Shown piece by piece: positions 11,301 to 23,069 of a DNA stretch of 64,000 bases. Made by a program: the position numbers and the translations under genes. Under the pieces are notes generated by a model. It was not told where the DNA came from and made no database searches. It saw only the letters and a list, made by a program, of their open reading frames with translations. The DNA is from Gordionus sp. m RMFG-2023 (taxonomy: Eukaryota; Nematomorpha; Gordioida; Chordodea; Parachordodidae): contig NC_088775.1 in assembly GCF_954871325.1 (NCBI RefSeq), positions 73,261,561 to 73,325,560 on the forward strand, read 5' to 3'. How positions within the stretch are numbered: the first letter of the stretch is position 1; the number at the start of each line of letters is the position of its first letter.

Positions 11301-11720
11301 GCCTTGCTGCAAGTCGAGGGAGACAAATATAAACACGTATGCTCTGCTTTTGACTCAACAATAATAAAATATGAAATTCTTCATCAACAACCTAATTTCC
11401 TTGAGTTCTAATAAAATTCTCTCCGCTATTGTCTTTCCAATCAAGTTTTTTGCAAAGTATTACATAAAATAGTTCTATAATTAAATAATACACTCTAATG
11501 AGAAAAAAAATTTGGAATAAGTATTGAATCAAATAATTTTCTTGCTTCTGAGGAAATATTTCTTTAAGGCCATTGTGATATTTCAGTAATAGCATTAATA
11601 ATCGGCTCTTCTAACTCCATAAAAACTGTTACTGCTCGATGGCGGAGACTCCATCTCGTTGGACAAGCTTGCAATTTCTTTCTTCCTGTTGGACAAGGAG
11701 TTTCAGAAATAATTATTATT
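11113..11720 (-). pseudogene. ZMYM1-type hAT transposase remnant
   Basis: Read from about 11705 down, the minus strand shows LQACPTRWSLRHRAVTVF followed by ELEEPIINAITEIS. This matches the 'L..LC.TRW..R..A' segment of ZMYM1-like hAT proteins. The frame at 11361-11113 continues with CLPRLAARLAHRQNINIGL and VEEYYKTNAPSLRYIYN, matching the 'P R...RQT.R.N....PEEYYR' segment. BED/TTF and catalytic N-terminal parts are absent. Several stops and frame changes separate the pieces. A partial homologue without this coding part lies at 33480-34190. Confidence 0.65.
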
Positions 11721-11929
11721 TGACTAGAAATTTGAAAAGATAAATATTACGCCACTCGAAATTTGAAAATAATAGATAAATATTAAGCCAAGGAAAACTT
11801 TAAATTGAAATTAATTGATAAAATAACTTAGTAGATGATAAATAAATATATATTTAATATGAGATAGGAATAAATATTAACAAATATAAATTAATATATA
11901 CAATAATATTTTTGAAAAATATATCCGGC

Positions 11930-12035
11930 ATCTGCATTTTTTGGCTTGGGGGGGGGGGGGGTTGTCACCCTGTCCCCATACCCCCCTCACCCCGCTGCGT
12001 ACGCGCCTGGTTCCATCATAATGCTCAAATCCAGG
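11930..12035. repeat. GC-rich block with a long poly-G run, paired with 34105-34180
   Basis: CCGGCATCTGCATTTTTTGG, then a poly-G run and CCGCTGCGTACGCGCCTG. A related block at 34105-34180 has CCGGCATCTGCATTTTTTGG, CCCCCCACAGC and GCGTACACGCCTG. This is probably the end of a non-autonomous element. Confidence 0.55.
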
Positions 12036-12039
12036 AATG

Positions 12040-13030
12040 TTCAGATTTTTAGCAAAGGCCAAGCCTTTGTCTACAGAAATCTTAAATACGATAATATTTT
12101 TTTTGAAATGTGTATTAGCACTTATTAGCTTTGAAATATGAAAAAGAAAACTACGTCTATAAATGTAATCGTAAAACATGCATCGAGGGTTTAATTCAAG
12201 TGAGCTAGCCTTGGGATGAATTATTGAGAGGCCCTAAACCTGAAGTGCCAATTTAATTTTATCTTTTTTTATAATTTCTAATTTTGTAGATGTTTATTAA
12301 CGTTTATCACAAGACCATCTAGAACTTTACTTTTCATGTTTACGTAGTAGAGGTGGCTTCAATAATAATCCCACTGCATACCAGCTGTGATTTGCTGTTA
12401 TGGGTGTTTTACATGCCAGGCTCGAGCTTCGATGACTGGAAATTGCATCCTCAGATGACATGACACCAATCCTATCTGAAAAGATTCCCAAAATAACCAA
12501 ATTATGGTCATGATGGACTATTCATATGACATATCAAACATTCCTCTACGATCTCACTATGTTGATTGTTTCTACCCACATCTTTTGATACATCATCTGT
12601 AAAAAAAACGTGACATGTTTTACCTGCATAAATTCCTTATTTAAAAATATAGCCAATGTAAATGATCATATGTTGGTAAAAATCAAATTATGGTGAATTG
12701 ATAGTGCCATCACAATTTGTGCCAAATTACAAAGAGCTCATTGAAAAAAAATGCATTAACGAAAAACATGAAGTTTAAAAAAATTAGAGTGCCTTATATT
12801 TTCAAAAATATTAGGCAAATATGTTTACTGACCAGCAAGATCATATGATGTATGATAGACAGGACTAAGTAATTATCAATTATAATAAGACTTATTATAA
12901 TAAGGTATTTATTATTTTTAGATATTTTAGATACCTATAAATAAAGGCACAATTATGGAAATAAAATAAATCAAAAGTTAAAATTAGACAGGCAATAACT
13001 AAACAAAAGAGTACTTTTCAATATTAATTA
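12040..13030 (+). repeat. ~1 kb dispersed repeat with a conserved exon-like frame, copy 2
   Basis: This is the inverted partner of 690-1690. The plus strand has TTTTGTAG at about 12281-12288, then ATGTTTATTAAC and a frame reading FINVYHKTI, a stop, NFTFHVYVVEV, LHTSCDLLLWVFYMPGSS and FDDWK. The stop and later divergence show this copy is not functional in that frame. Upstream and downstream flanks also align (TAATCGTAAAACAT, GCCCTAAAC, ATTAGCTTTGAAATATGAAA). Confidence 0.5.
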
Positions 13031-13173
13031 ACCAAGTAATGTAAAAATGTTATTGAATTTAAATAAATTTAAAGGTGAAGAAAAGATTATTAGGAAAAAA
13101 CTACACTTTATTTTCATATTTACTCTATTAGTTATAATAATAATGTATTTAATTTTATTAGATGCAAATGTAA

Positions 13174-13556
13174 CATATATATATGTCGTATGGGGATTCG
13201 GAATCCGTGGATATTCGAAATTTCTCAATTTTAAATTATTTACCGAGGGCGATTTAAAAAATTTTAAAATCCGATTTAACCGGAAATGTATTCTAGCACG
13301 TGTAGAGTATTTACCCTATAAATTTCAGCCATAGATATTTTGGTATTTTAATTTATATGTAAAATCCATATAAAATTAATATAAATTAGGAACAGTTCTA
13401 AAGTTTATTACAAAATTGTTTGAAATTTACAGTTTGGATACTATACACATGTTAGAATACATTGAGTTTAAATCGGACTTTAAATTTTTTTAAATCGCCC
13501 TCGGTAAATGATTTGAAATTTAGAGATTCCGAATCCCCATACTACATATATATATT
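13174..13556. mobile_element. Foldback element with ~130-bp inverted arms
   Basis: The left arm from 13174 reads ATATATATGTCGTATGGGGA, then TTCGGAAT and ACCGAGGGCGATTTAAA. The right arm ending near 13556 is its reverse complement with small changes. Arms are roughly 13174-13310 and 13425-13556. Frames inside are by-products of the arms. A TA target is possible at the AT-rich boundaries, but no duplication is certain. Confidence 0.75.
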
Positions 13557-15010
13557 ATTTGTATTTATTATTGTAAAAATCTATGAGATTATTAATTTTT
13601 TTCGAGATATATATGTATATATTCATTATTGATTTTTGTACTTTTGTGAATAAAATATAATTAAAGAAATATATTTCGTAAAGGATAGTTTATAAATATT
13701 AATGAATAAGATAATTCAAAGAAAAAATAAAATAACTTAGAAGTTATAATCTAAACTAAAGTAATTATAAAATCCTCTTTTTATTCATTAAAAACAGAGA
13801 TACAAAAGAAATTATATCAAGATTTTTAATACTGATTAATAAAGTCATATATATCTATTCATTGTCAAAACTAACGCGTTCATGTTCACATTCAAAAAAA
13901 AGGACGGGTTATGAAAGCGTTCAGGTTTGTTCAAAACTTTATAAATATTTTTTAAAAAATTTCATTTAAGGCTGCGTCCAAAATGTTTTGAAAAAACCCT
14001 TAAAATTTTCGCAAATTAATAACAAAACACTTCGGACACATTTAAGTTTTTAAAAAAATTAAAATATACAAAATGCTTGATATAATTCAATTATTAATTA
14101 TTTATTAAAAGATATGTAAATATTTAATTGTATTTATTATTTTATATTACCTTTCAGTTATTAAACTTTGTATGAACCTATTATTTGATAATGGTTATAT
14201 CAAAATTTTATTTATAAACTTAATAAATACATATATGTTGTAAATAATTGTATCAATATTTATTAAACAGTTGGAAAACTAAAAATAACTTTTATTTTGA
14301 AAGATAATTTTTCCATAAAATATATATAAATTATTATATTTGAGTTATATTATAAAATTGTAATAGAAATAATATAATATCTTTTAAAATAAGAATATTT
14401 TTATTAATAACGATAGGGTTTTCATTTTTCTTAGTTGGCATTCTCTTGATCTAACTATTATTCAATAATAAATATCAAATAATAGTAATATAATGTATAG
14501 AAATTATAGTATCATTAAGTGAGTTAGCAATTTCATTAAGGTATGGGGCAGACTGCAGACTAATAAAATCTATTTGATAATATCATTAATATTTTCTTTT
14601 AACCAAATATATTGTTCAACATATACCTTTTAAATTAAAGTATAATATAAATTTTATTTTTACCAGATTATGTTGGGTGAAAGAATATAATTTATTAAAT
14701 TTAGCCTTTACAGCTAAAAATTTCTTTTTCACTAAAACATAATTGAAGTTATGATTTTCCTATTATTTCCTCCCAAAATTTTCTATTTTCAATAGAATCT
14801 CTGAGTTTTAAGTCATTTTTGCACCAGAGGTTCCTGTGCACTCTTATGCTTTCGATAAAATTATATTCTGACACTAAAAAATATATTAATAAAAAAGGCT
14901 ATAATTGTTTGGTTAAGTAGTAAATTTATAAAAATTAACAGTATTAAAATTGTACTTACTAATTTTTTTATAAAAATTCCAAAATAAAATTTTTTTTATT
15001 ATTTTTTAAA
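13557..15010. other. AT-rich stretch without recognisable genes
   Basis: No frame with a known domain. A block at 13868-13950 (AACGCGTTCATGTTCAC, AAAGCGTTC) resembles, inversely, 18130-18250 and the ends at 24360-24420 and 28890-28935. These GAACGCGTTC-type blocks could be ends of a hAT-like family. Confidence 0.4.
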
Positions 15011-15015
15011 AAAAA

Positions 15016-15098
15016 GTCGCCGGGGTGGCCTAATAGGTTATGATGTATGCTTGGAAATAGAAGGACACAAGGACGCAGGTTCAATCCTGGTAAGGAGC
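15016..15098 (+). ncRNA. tRNA-like sequence upstream of an RTE LINE
   Basis: TGGCCTAATAGG at 15026-15037 fits the pol III A box, and GGTTCAATCC at 15078-15087 fits the B box, at a tRNA-like spacing. The T-arm pairs CAGG with CCTG around a six-base loop, so a base is missing from a normal T loop, and no clean acceptor stem is seen. It is therefore a tRNA-derived element (SINE head) or the pol III-like 5' end of the LINE rather than a working tRNA gene. Confidence 0.5.
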
Positions 15099-15109
15099 AT
15101 AATTTTCTT

Positions 15110-17825
15110 TTTTTAGGTTTTTCTTCGATAACTGATGTGTAAAGACATATGGTAAGATGAATTTCGGAGCTTAGAGATGACACCCCGGTCACGACAGGCC
15201 TGGACAGCCGGGTGCTAAGGATACTTGTCCAATAAACAAAATGAAGGAAACAAATAAAAATATGAAAGCTAGGGCGTTCCCTCCAAGCGACGCGCAGGGT
15301 GTAGATCTCCATCCTGTGAAAAGTAAAATAAAGGTCGAAGCAAAGAAGACAAGATTAGCAAGTTTGAATATTGGTACACTTAAAGGTAAAACGAGAGAAT
15401 TGACATCAATGTTGAACAAGAGAAAAGTTGACATAGCGTGCATACAAGAGACAAAATGGAAAGATGATTGGAGATGGGTATAAATTGTACTATAATGAAA
15501 TTCTTAGTAATAGGAAAGGTGTCGGTATCATCCTCAGTCAAGATCTAACCTCCTCAGTAGTAGAAGTCAATAGGATCTCTAATAGACAGATGAAGATAAA
15601 ACTCTGCATTGGTCAATCAATACTAATATGCTCCTCAAACGGGTTGCAAGGAAGAAAAGAAAGATGACTTTAGAGCTATCCTTGATGAAGCTGTAATGGA
15701 AATTCCTAAGGATGACCTAGTCATAATAGGTGGTGACTTAAATGCGCATGTGGGAAAAGCAAGAGATAGCTAAAAAAGGCATCATGGTGGTTTTGGATTT
15801 GGAGAAAGAAATGATAAAGGAGAGCATATACTGAAATTTGCGCAAGCCTTCGACCTTGCCTTAACCAACACCTACGATAGGAAAAAAGACATGAAAGTGG
15901 TACAAGGAAAACACAGATAGATTACATGCTAATCTCTCGTAGAAGATTAAAAGATGTAATAGACTGCAAAGTCATCCCAGGAGAAGATATTGTCACGCAA
16001 CACAAGCTACTAGTCATGGATTTACACATTACAAATAAATCCACACAAAAAAGATAAAACTAGAACCATGAGAATAGCTACAAAGGCGGTGGCTAGGGCC
16101 AAATCTATGGCATTCGATGACACGTATGAAGAACATACCAAAGAAGGGCAAAATAAAATATACAGAATAGCCAAACAGCGAGAAAAGAATTCTAGGGATA
16201 TAAACGGAGCTCCGAAAGTAATCAAGAATAAAGATGGGAAATATAAAGGAAAAAGAAATAATGAATAGATGGAAAGAATATTTTCAGGAGCTTCTCAACT
16301 TTAATCCCCATATACTACATTTAGATGAACCCCATGTCAAAACCTTATACCACCAATAACAGAACAAGAGATAATCATATGCCTCAAGCATATGAAAAAC
16401 AACAAAGCTAGGGGTCATTCCAAAAGAAAACCTTAAAGCATTAGGAGATGGTGGAATACATTTCCTCACAAATCTATACAATAAAATACTTGGAAATGAA
16501 GAGGTTCCTCAAAATGTAGGCAGAGCTATCTAGTTCTTATCTTCAAAAATAAAGGGACCCACAAAATTGTCAAAATTACAGGGGCATAAAACTAATGTCA
16601 CACTGTCTAAAACTATAAGAAAAAATAATAGAAAAAAGATTAAGAGACATAATCGAAATAGGAGAGACTCAGTTTGGCTTTATGCCTGGAAGATCAACAA
16701 CTGATGCTATCCAAGCAATTAGGCAAATAAGTGAAAAATACAGGGAAAAGAAAAAAGATACACATGGTCTTTTTCGATCTAGAAAAGGCCTTCGATAGAA
16801 TCCCAAGAAAACTTATCTGATGGGCGCTATGCCACAAAAAGGTTCCCGAAAAATATATAAGAATAATACTGGATATGTAAATGAGCCATACAACAATGCT
16901 CCGTAGCACAACAGGTACTGCAGCAGGCTTCACAATAGCCGAAGGTGTTCATCAAGGGTCGGCTATCAGCCCACTTCTCTTCATTACAGTAATAGATGTA
17001 TTAGCACAGTCTATACCTCAAGCGGTCCCGTGGAATATGATATTTGCAGATGATATTGTGATACTTGCCGAATCCAAGGATGAAATGAAAGAAAAATTAG
17101 TGAGTTGGATAAATATCCTAGAAAAGCATGGACTAAATGTAAATAGAGAAAAGACGCAATATATGGTGATAGGAGGAAATGAAACAGAGAGTATTGATAT
17201 AAATGTGGCAGATATCGGAAATGAAAGCTGCAAATATTTGGGCTCCACTATACAAACAAACGGCACAATAGAAAAAGAGATAGAGTAAAATTAATCAAGG
17301 GTGGTTAAAGTGGAGATCTTTATCTGGAGTGCTATTTGACAAAAGAATCCCACACAAATTAAAAGGAAAAATTCACAGTTCCATAGTACAACCAATATTC
17401 TATATAGTTCAGAAACATGGCCAACCAAGGAATCAGACGAGAGAAGTCTACAAACTATGGAGATGAGAATGCTGAGGATGATTGCTGGGGTAACAAGAAA
17501 GGATAAAGTGCGCAGTACAAGAATACTAAGGTTTAAAGGTAGTGCCCATTAAGACTAAGTTAATGGTAAACAGACTTAGGTGGTATGGGCACACAATGAG
17601 AAGGCCTATGAACTACATAGAAAATAAGGTTGAGAGTTTGGAAGTGATGGGCAAACGTAAAAGAGGAAGGCCAAAACTTCAATCGGGCCATAAAGTTAGA
17701 GCCAATATGAAGAGGTATAAATTAGATAAAAGAGATTGCATGAATAACATAAAGTGGAGAGAGATGTTGAAGGAGCTTACCACCAGAAAAGGTGAAAGCT
17801 AAAGAGAGAAAAAAATAAATTGTTT
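15110..17825 (+). mobile_element. RTE-clade LINE
   Basis: Apurinic-type endonuclease followed by reverse transcriptase on the plus strand, closest to the RTE/BovB-type proteins often labelled 'craniofacial development protein 2-like'. It ends near 17825 in an A-rich tail after a short tandem-like GAGAGAAAAAAATAAA, as RTE elements do. The ORF is interrupted several times, so the copy is dead but recognisable throughout. Its 5' boundary is unclear and may include the tRNA-like sequence. Confidence 0.85.
15241..17802 (+). pseudogene. RTE endonuclease/reverse transcriptase, broken
   Basis: The endonuclease domain starts with RLASLNIGTLKGKTRELTSM and VDIACIQETKWK (catalytic E of QETKW), then has GGDLNAHVGKARDS near 15731. 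Reverse transcriptase motifs: EIGETQFGFMPGRSTTDAI near 16656, VFFDLEKAFDRIPR near 16765 (motif A aspartate), EGVHQGSAISPLLF near 16942 and FADDIVILAES at about 17043 (catalytic FADD intact). The C-terminus has NRLRWYGHTMRRP and KRKRGRPK near 17566-17680. Frame changes occur near 15470, 15645, 15770, 15890 and 17285 and between the RT blocks, so at least six breaks. The product would nick DNA and copy its own RNA at the cut. Confidence 0.85.
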
Positions 17826-17829
17826 TTAA

Positions 17830-18950
17830 AAAAATAAATTTTTGTAAATACCGAAAAATGAAATTGGACACCATTTTATTTTTACATTAAAAATAGCTTT
17901 ATTTTTTTCTTCAAAATTTATTTTTTTATATTTTTATGATTTTGGATGCAGCCTAATATAAATAAGTACCATATATTTTTTAACACAATATTCAAATTAA
18001 TAAACTATACTATAAGACAGAAATAGTGGCTGCTTAAAAAATATCTCTTTTTTTAAAAAAAAATTGGATTAATATTAAATTAATATTTTATATTTTTAAA
18101 TAAAGATTTTCTAAAATTGAACTAAAGGAAAAAACGAAAGCGTTTGGTAAAATAAGGAACACGTTTATGTTAAAAGTTCAAAAATATAAGGTTCATCATT
18201 TTTTCAAAAAAAGCGAACTTCACGAATGCACTCACTTTGAACGTGTTGGTTTATAGAATTATGCATAGGGGAGAAGTAATCTTATGAGCCCGAAATTCTT
18301 GTGATTCTCGAGGTTTTCTTAGAGTACTCAACTCTAAGGTTTAATTTTTTAATCAAATATGAATAACTACATTATCTAAAGCGGCATAATTTTTTTAAAA
18401 TATAATTTATTATTTGAAAAAAAATAAAATATATTAAAAAAAACAATATTTTATTTATTTTTGAGCATATCTCCTCTTCCGGTTTTTATATTCTCTGGAT
18501 TTTCTTATTCCCTGAGCCTCTACTAATGCCAGATCATAGTTATCGAGATTGACTATTCTTTCCTACGATGATTTTCTCCAACAATTTCTTATATAAGGTC
18601 GTAGATAATGTTCTCTCCATTCACGGAAAATAACGTCTCTTTTCAATTCTCTCAAAAAAAAGACATCTTGTCCAATAAATGTCGATTTCTAAAACATAAT
18701 AATCTACACTCTTCAAAGATGATATAATATTTTACCAACATATTCGAAAAATTCAATTATCGCTCTTCCAACTACATATCAACATTCGCGGAAAGCACCA
18801 TCGAGGGAGGCTTGTCCTATCAAAACTTTCTTTTTTAAATAGTAGAAGCGTTTAACTTCTTTTGTGTAACGAATAGTGCTAAGACAACCTTAAGATTTCC
18901 CTATTTTACGGCCGTAGAAAAATTTCCTTAAGTTTGAATTCTTTTAAAAT
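17830..18950. other. No gene recognised
   Basis: AT-rich to about 18450, then a pyrimidine-rich strand to 18950 resembling the 5' untranslated composition of the LINE that follows. The LINE could start in this interval, but I see no boundary. Confidence 0.35.
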
Positions 18951-18954
18951 CAAC

Positions 18955-20200
18955 ACCCTAAAGATTTCCCCGACAAAGTTTAATTTTTTTTTTGCATTTC
19001 TTGGATTACCAGTATTTTCGATTATTTTTTTATTTGTCAAACCTTCCCACGTCTCCACACCCCAATAATTTTCCCCGGCAAAGTTCGATCCGATTTTACT
19101 TAAATCTCCATTTTATTTGCCAAACCTCTTCTTATCCCCACACCCTGAAAACCCCGTCGAAGTTAAATCCTAATGATATGATCCATTTTATTAACCAAAC
19201 CTTCTCACTCCACACTAAAAATTCTCCCGGCGAAGTTAATTTTTCCTTAGCGATTATTCCTACCCCCCCCCCCCCCCCCTATAACATCACACCCCGAAAA
19301 ATTCCCCTATTAAGTTAAACATTAATACCCCTTATACTTTATGCATCTAATTTTTTATTATTTTAAATTTACCAACCCTCCTAATTTCGATTGTTCATAA
19401 TCTTTCTTTTTTCTTTCAATTTTTGATTTTTTCTTTCCCCCTTTTTTCTTTTTAATGATCTTATTCCCAATTCTTAAATACGACGCCATCTATAAACGAA
19501 TTTAACTATACATGCATAACAATATATATATCACCCTCACTATTATTATAATCCTAACTCATGATATCTCACTCAATTGCAACTTTATTGGCTTGTTACT
19601 ATATATGATTATCATAATGTCCTTCAACAACATTTAAAATCAAGATTCTCATAATTGTCACTTGTTACCACAAACGAATCGATTATGTTTATCAACAATT
19701 TTAAAATTTCCACAGTTATGATTCTCATAATTTAACCAGAGTTGTCATGTATATCATCAACATTTAAAATCAACATTTAAAATCAAGATTCTCATGATTG
19801 TCACTTGTTACCACCAACAAATCGATTATGTTTATCAACAATTTTAAAATTTCCACAGTTATGATTCTCATAATTTAACCAGAGTTGTTTATCAACAACT
19901 CAATTATGTATATCATCAACATTTAAAATCAAGATTCTCATAATTGTCACTTTTTTTGTTCTTATAATACTTTTTATACTTTATGTACCTAGTCTTATTT
20001 TATAAATATTGTTTATTTATTTATTTTTTTTTAAATTTACCAACCCCTCTAATCTCGATAATACTTCTGAAAGGATAGCTCAGGTATCTTACTCTTTTTC
20101 CAATCTTGATTTTTTTTCCCCATTTCCCTAGTTAATATTTTCTTTTTTTTCTTCTTCCATTCAAAATTATATCCGTTAATATATTTTTTTCTTTTTTTTT
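18955..20200 (+). repeat. 5' tandem repeats of the LINE at 20.2 kb
   Basis: About five diverged units of ~70-85 bp run from 18955 to 19320, each with a CAAACCTTCTC/CCACACCC block and a CCCGGCGAAGTT/CCCCGGCAAAGTT block, and include a poly-C run at about 19262. From 19620 to 19960 there is a second array of roughly 140-160 bp units containing ACATTTAAAATCAAGATTCT and TTCCACAGTTATGATTCTCA. Variable-number tandem repeats upstream of the coding region are common in LINEs and often hold the promoter. No real coding frame is implied by the 108-residue frame here. Confidence 0.65.
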
Positions 20201-23066
20201 GTGTTTTCTCCCTTTCAAAGCCATCCCATGGTTAACTCTTGTTGTCAAGTATGCTTAAAAATAGTTTCGCTTAATTTAAATGGCGTGTTTAGGAAACATG
20301 GTTCACCCGCTTGCCACAATTCTGGAAAATTTCCCCTCTCTTACGGCCCAGATCCTTTAATTAACGCTCCTCACTCGTATGACCCCAGTCCACCTTGTTC
20401 CTCAAGCTCTGTTGATTTATTCCTTAATTAGCATAAGCCCCCAGTTCTTTCTAGGATCCCTATAGCCGCCCGAGAGTCTATCTCAAGGTTCCTCACGTCA
20501 CTTATAAATAATTTAAATTCGGATTTCTCCTCACTACCCTTATGGTTAGACCTGGTTAGTAAACCCAAAAATAAAATAAATAACTTATCTGCCTTAATTA
20601 AGGAAAAAGTGTCCAATTTTGGAAATTCGATTATCGATGAATTTTCTCCTTCTTACGCTTTAAACCCCAACTCCTTCCGTCACATATTGATCTCCGAAAA
20701 ATTAGATCTTGGAGATATTAGCGGTGCTCCCCGAATATTGTCTTCCGATGATTCTATTTCACCTATCAACGTTACTATATTTAAACAACTTCTTGAAAAA
20801 CATCCACTAGCGTCCCCTTTTAACATCTACCCGCATGCCTCTTCCCCTATTCCCTTTACCTGTGATGAAGTACTTAAGTGCTTAAAGTCCTTTAAAAAAG
20901 GAACGACAGATGGGTTGGACGGCTTCAGACCTGGTTTTTTTGTGGATTTAATTCAATGCTCTGATAGTGGCTTCATTGACCCTTTGTTGAAAGCATTAAC
21001 CGAACTTTGCAATAATATCCTCGTACGCGAAATTCCCCTTTGCATTCGTCCTATTACTTTTGGCGCACGTCTTGTTTCCTTGACTAAACCGGATGGCGGC
21101 GTTAGACCCATAGCCATAGGGTTATTCTTTCGTCGTTTAGTCGCCAAGGCTATAGTAAATAGGATTCGGCCTAAGGCTAGTTCCTTCTTATTTCCTTCAC
21201 AGTTAGGATTTGGAGTGAGAGGTGGGTGTGAAGTGGCCTCTCATGTTGCGCGTATTTTTATAAATACTGAGGCCGATAAGGTTTTCTGCAAGTTAGACTT
21301 CAGAAATGCCTTTAACACCATCCATAGGAGGGCATTCTTACCATCTTTTTTACACCATTTCCCAAAATATGGGAATTTCCTTAATTCCTGTTATGGATTC
21401 CCTTCGTTACTCAAATTCGGGGAATTTTCCATATCCTCCGAAGAGGGGATACAGCAAGGTGATCCACTAGGCCCCCTGCTCTCTACTATAGGGATTCATG
21501 ATCTGATCAAAAATTAAAAGTCTAATTTCAAATTAGACCTTAATTTATGGTATCTCGACGATGGCTATTTTGGCGGTTCTTTATCCAATGTTATGTCGGC
21601 CATAGAGTACGTTGAAATGGAAGCTTCGAAAATTGGTCTTTCCCTAAATAGGGAAAAGTGTGAAATTTCCTCTCTCAACAATAAGGATTTTATTCCTCCC
21701 TTAGATTTTACAATCATTCCGCACGAGGAACTCTGTCTTTTAGGTTCCCCTATCGGTTTTTCAACCTCCTTTTGTCAAAAAACTTTTGACGATTTGATCC
21801 AGTCCCTTTCCAATTCACTCAAGAATCTTCCTCATCTCCCCAAGCATCAGTTCTTCTTTCTCACCAAAAAATGTCTTTTTCTACCGAAATTCTTGCATTT
21901 ATTTAAATCTTCCCCCGTTTTCCAGTACAATACTCTCCTTAAGGTCTTCGAATTAAAATTTAAACATTTTATCGAATCCCTTTTAGGCTTAAATTTTTCC
22001 GATTTCAATTGGTCCCTCGCCTCTATGCCCGCTTACCGGGGTGGACTGGGATTTTCACCCCCCTCCCTTATGGCAATTGCGTGTTTTCTTTCATCTTGAA
22101 TATCCTTCGCCGATTCTATTTCCTCGCTTATCGAGTTGGACGATCCCCTTCTATCTTCAGCTAAACAAGAGTGGCTTACTCTAATCACCCAAGGCTCCGA
22201 GCAGCCAATTTCCTGTCATCTAAAGAGCTTCCTGGTCCCTATGCTTCAATGCTCGTTTGAAAAACTTTGTATGTATCCTGATCTAAATAACCTTCAACTG
22301 CTCAGAAACGCAAAAAAAAAACTCTAACGGCCATGAATGGCTAGACGCGATTCCGAGTGGTAAAAAGGAAACGTTACTCACAGACGATGAGTTTCAAACT
22401 GCTATTGGCCATAGACTTGGTTGACTTATCCCTTCTGTGGACACCTGTGCTGCCTGTCACAAACAGGTTGATCCTTTCTCTAGACATTGTTTCTCGTGCC
22501 TCAAAGTCAGTGGTCGTTTCCTGAGGCACGACAACCTTAATAGGTTAATCGGCAAAGCCTTGATTTCCGCCGGTTTCCCCAATAGTTTGGAGCCATTAGG
22601 TCTCCTAAATGCTGACGGTAAGCGCCCTGACGGCATGTCTTTAACGTCTTGGCACGGCGGCAAAAGACTTGTCTGGGACGTCTCTTGTGTTACCTCCTTT
22701 CCGGCTAACGGAAATACCGACCCCTTGGAACTACAAGAAACCAATAAGTTTAATAAATATAGATTCCTCCCTAACTCTTTTATATTTATTCCCCTAATTT
22801 TTAGCGTCCTTGGAAACCCCGGTCCCCAATCCCTAAAGTTCTTAAATCAATTGGGTAGAAGAATTTCGTTAAGGACAGGGGTCAAAAACGAGTCCCTATC
22901 TCTTAAACAAAAAGTCCAATTTGAAATCCTAAAGGGGAACTACAAATGTTTCTTCGAAAAATTCCCTTTCCCTCCTAGTTTATCAAATATAGTCATTTGT
23001 TTTATATCAAAAACTTTTTTGTTAATTTTATTTATATTTTGCATCACAATTATATTTAGATTTTAA
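20201..23066 (+). pseudogene. LINE polyprotein with reverse transcriptase and restriction-like endonuclease, copy A
   Basis: One reading frame runs from about 20219 (MVNSCCQVC) to 22320. It starts with a C-x2-C-x14-H-x4-C zinc finger, continues through reverse transcriptase blocks (GTTDGLDGFRPGFF, FGARLVSLTKPDGGVRPIAI, KLDFRNAFNTI, GIQQGDPLGPLL) and reaches the catalytic YLDD at 21551-21562. After a frame change it ends with a CAACHKQVDPFSRHCFSC knuckle, an LRHDNLN motif and KRPDG-(x12)-WDVSC, the PD-x(n)-D pattern of R2-type endonucleases, stopping at 23066. In-frame stops lie at 20429, 21515, 22097 and 22422; one frame change falls in an A10 run at about 22312-22321. With so few lesions over ~950 codons this is a young copy. 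The family name is uncertain; the R2-type endonuclease class is clear from the motif. Confidence 0.85.
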
Positions 23067-23069
23067 CCA

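Noticed and set aside
13028-13334. Opposing frames of 66 and 95 residues
   Set aside because: They overlap on both strands across the left arm of the foldback element and have no domain.
13868-18258. A hAT-like element spanning 13.87-18.26 kb, from GCGTTC-rich blocks at both sides
   Set aside because: The two blocks are only loosely similar, no duplication is visible, and the interval holds an unrelated RTE LINE.
18992-19318. 108-residue proline/serine-rich open frame
   Set aside because: It is produced by a pyrimidine-rich tandem repeat in the LINE 5' region; the residues follow the repeat and no domain is present.
20429-22424. Reassigned stop codons, because LINE copy A is interrupted by isolated in-frame stops
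   Set aside because: The stops are TAG, TAA and TGA in different places, other genes here end normally at TAA or TGA, and decay explains them.
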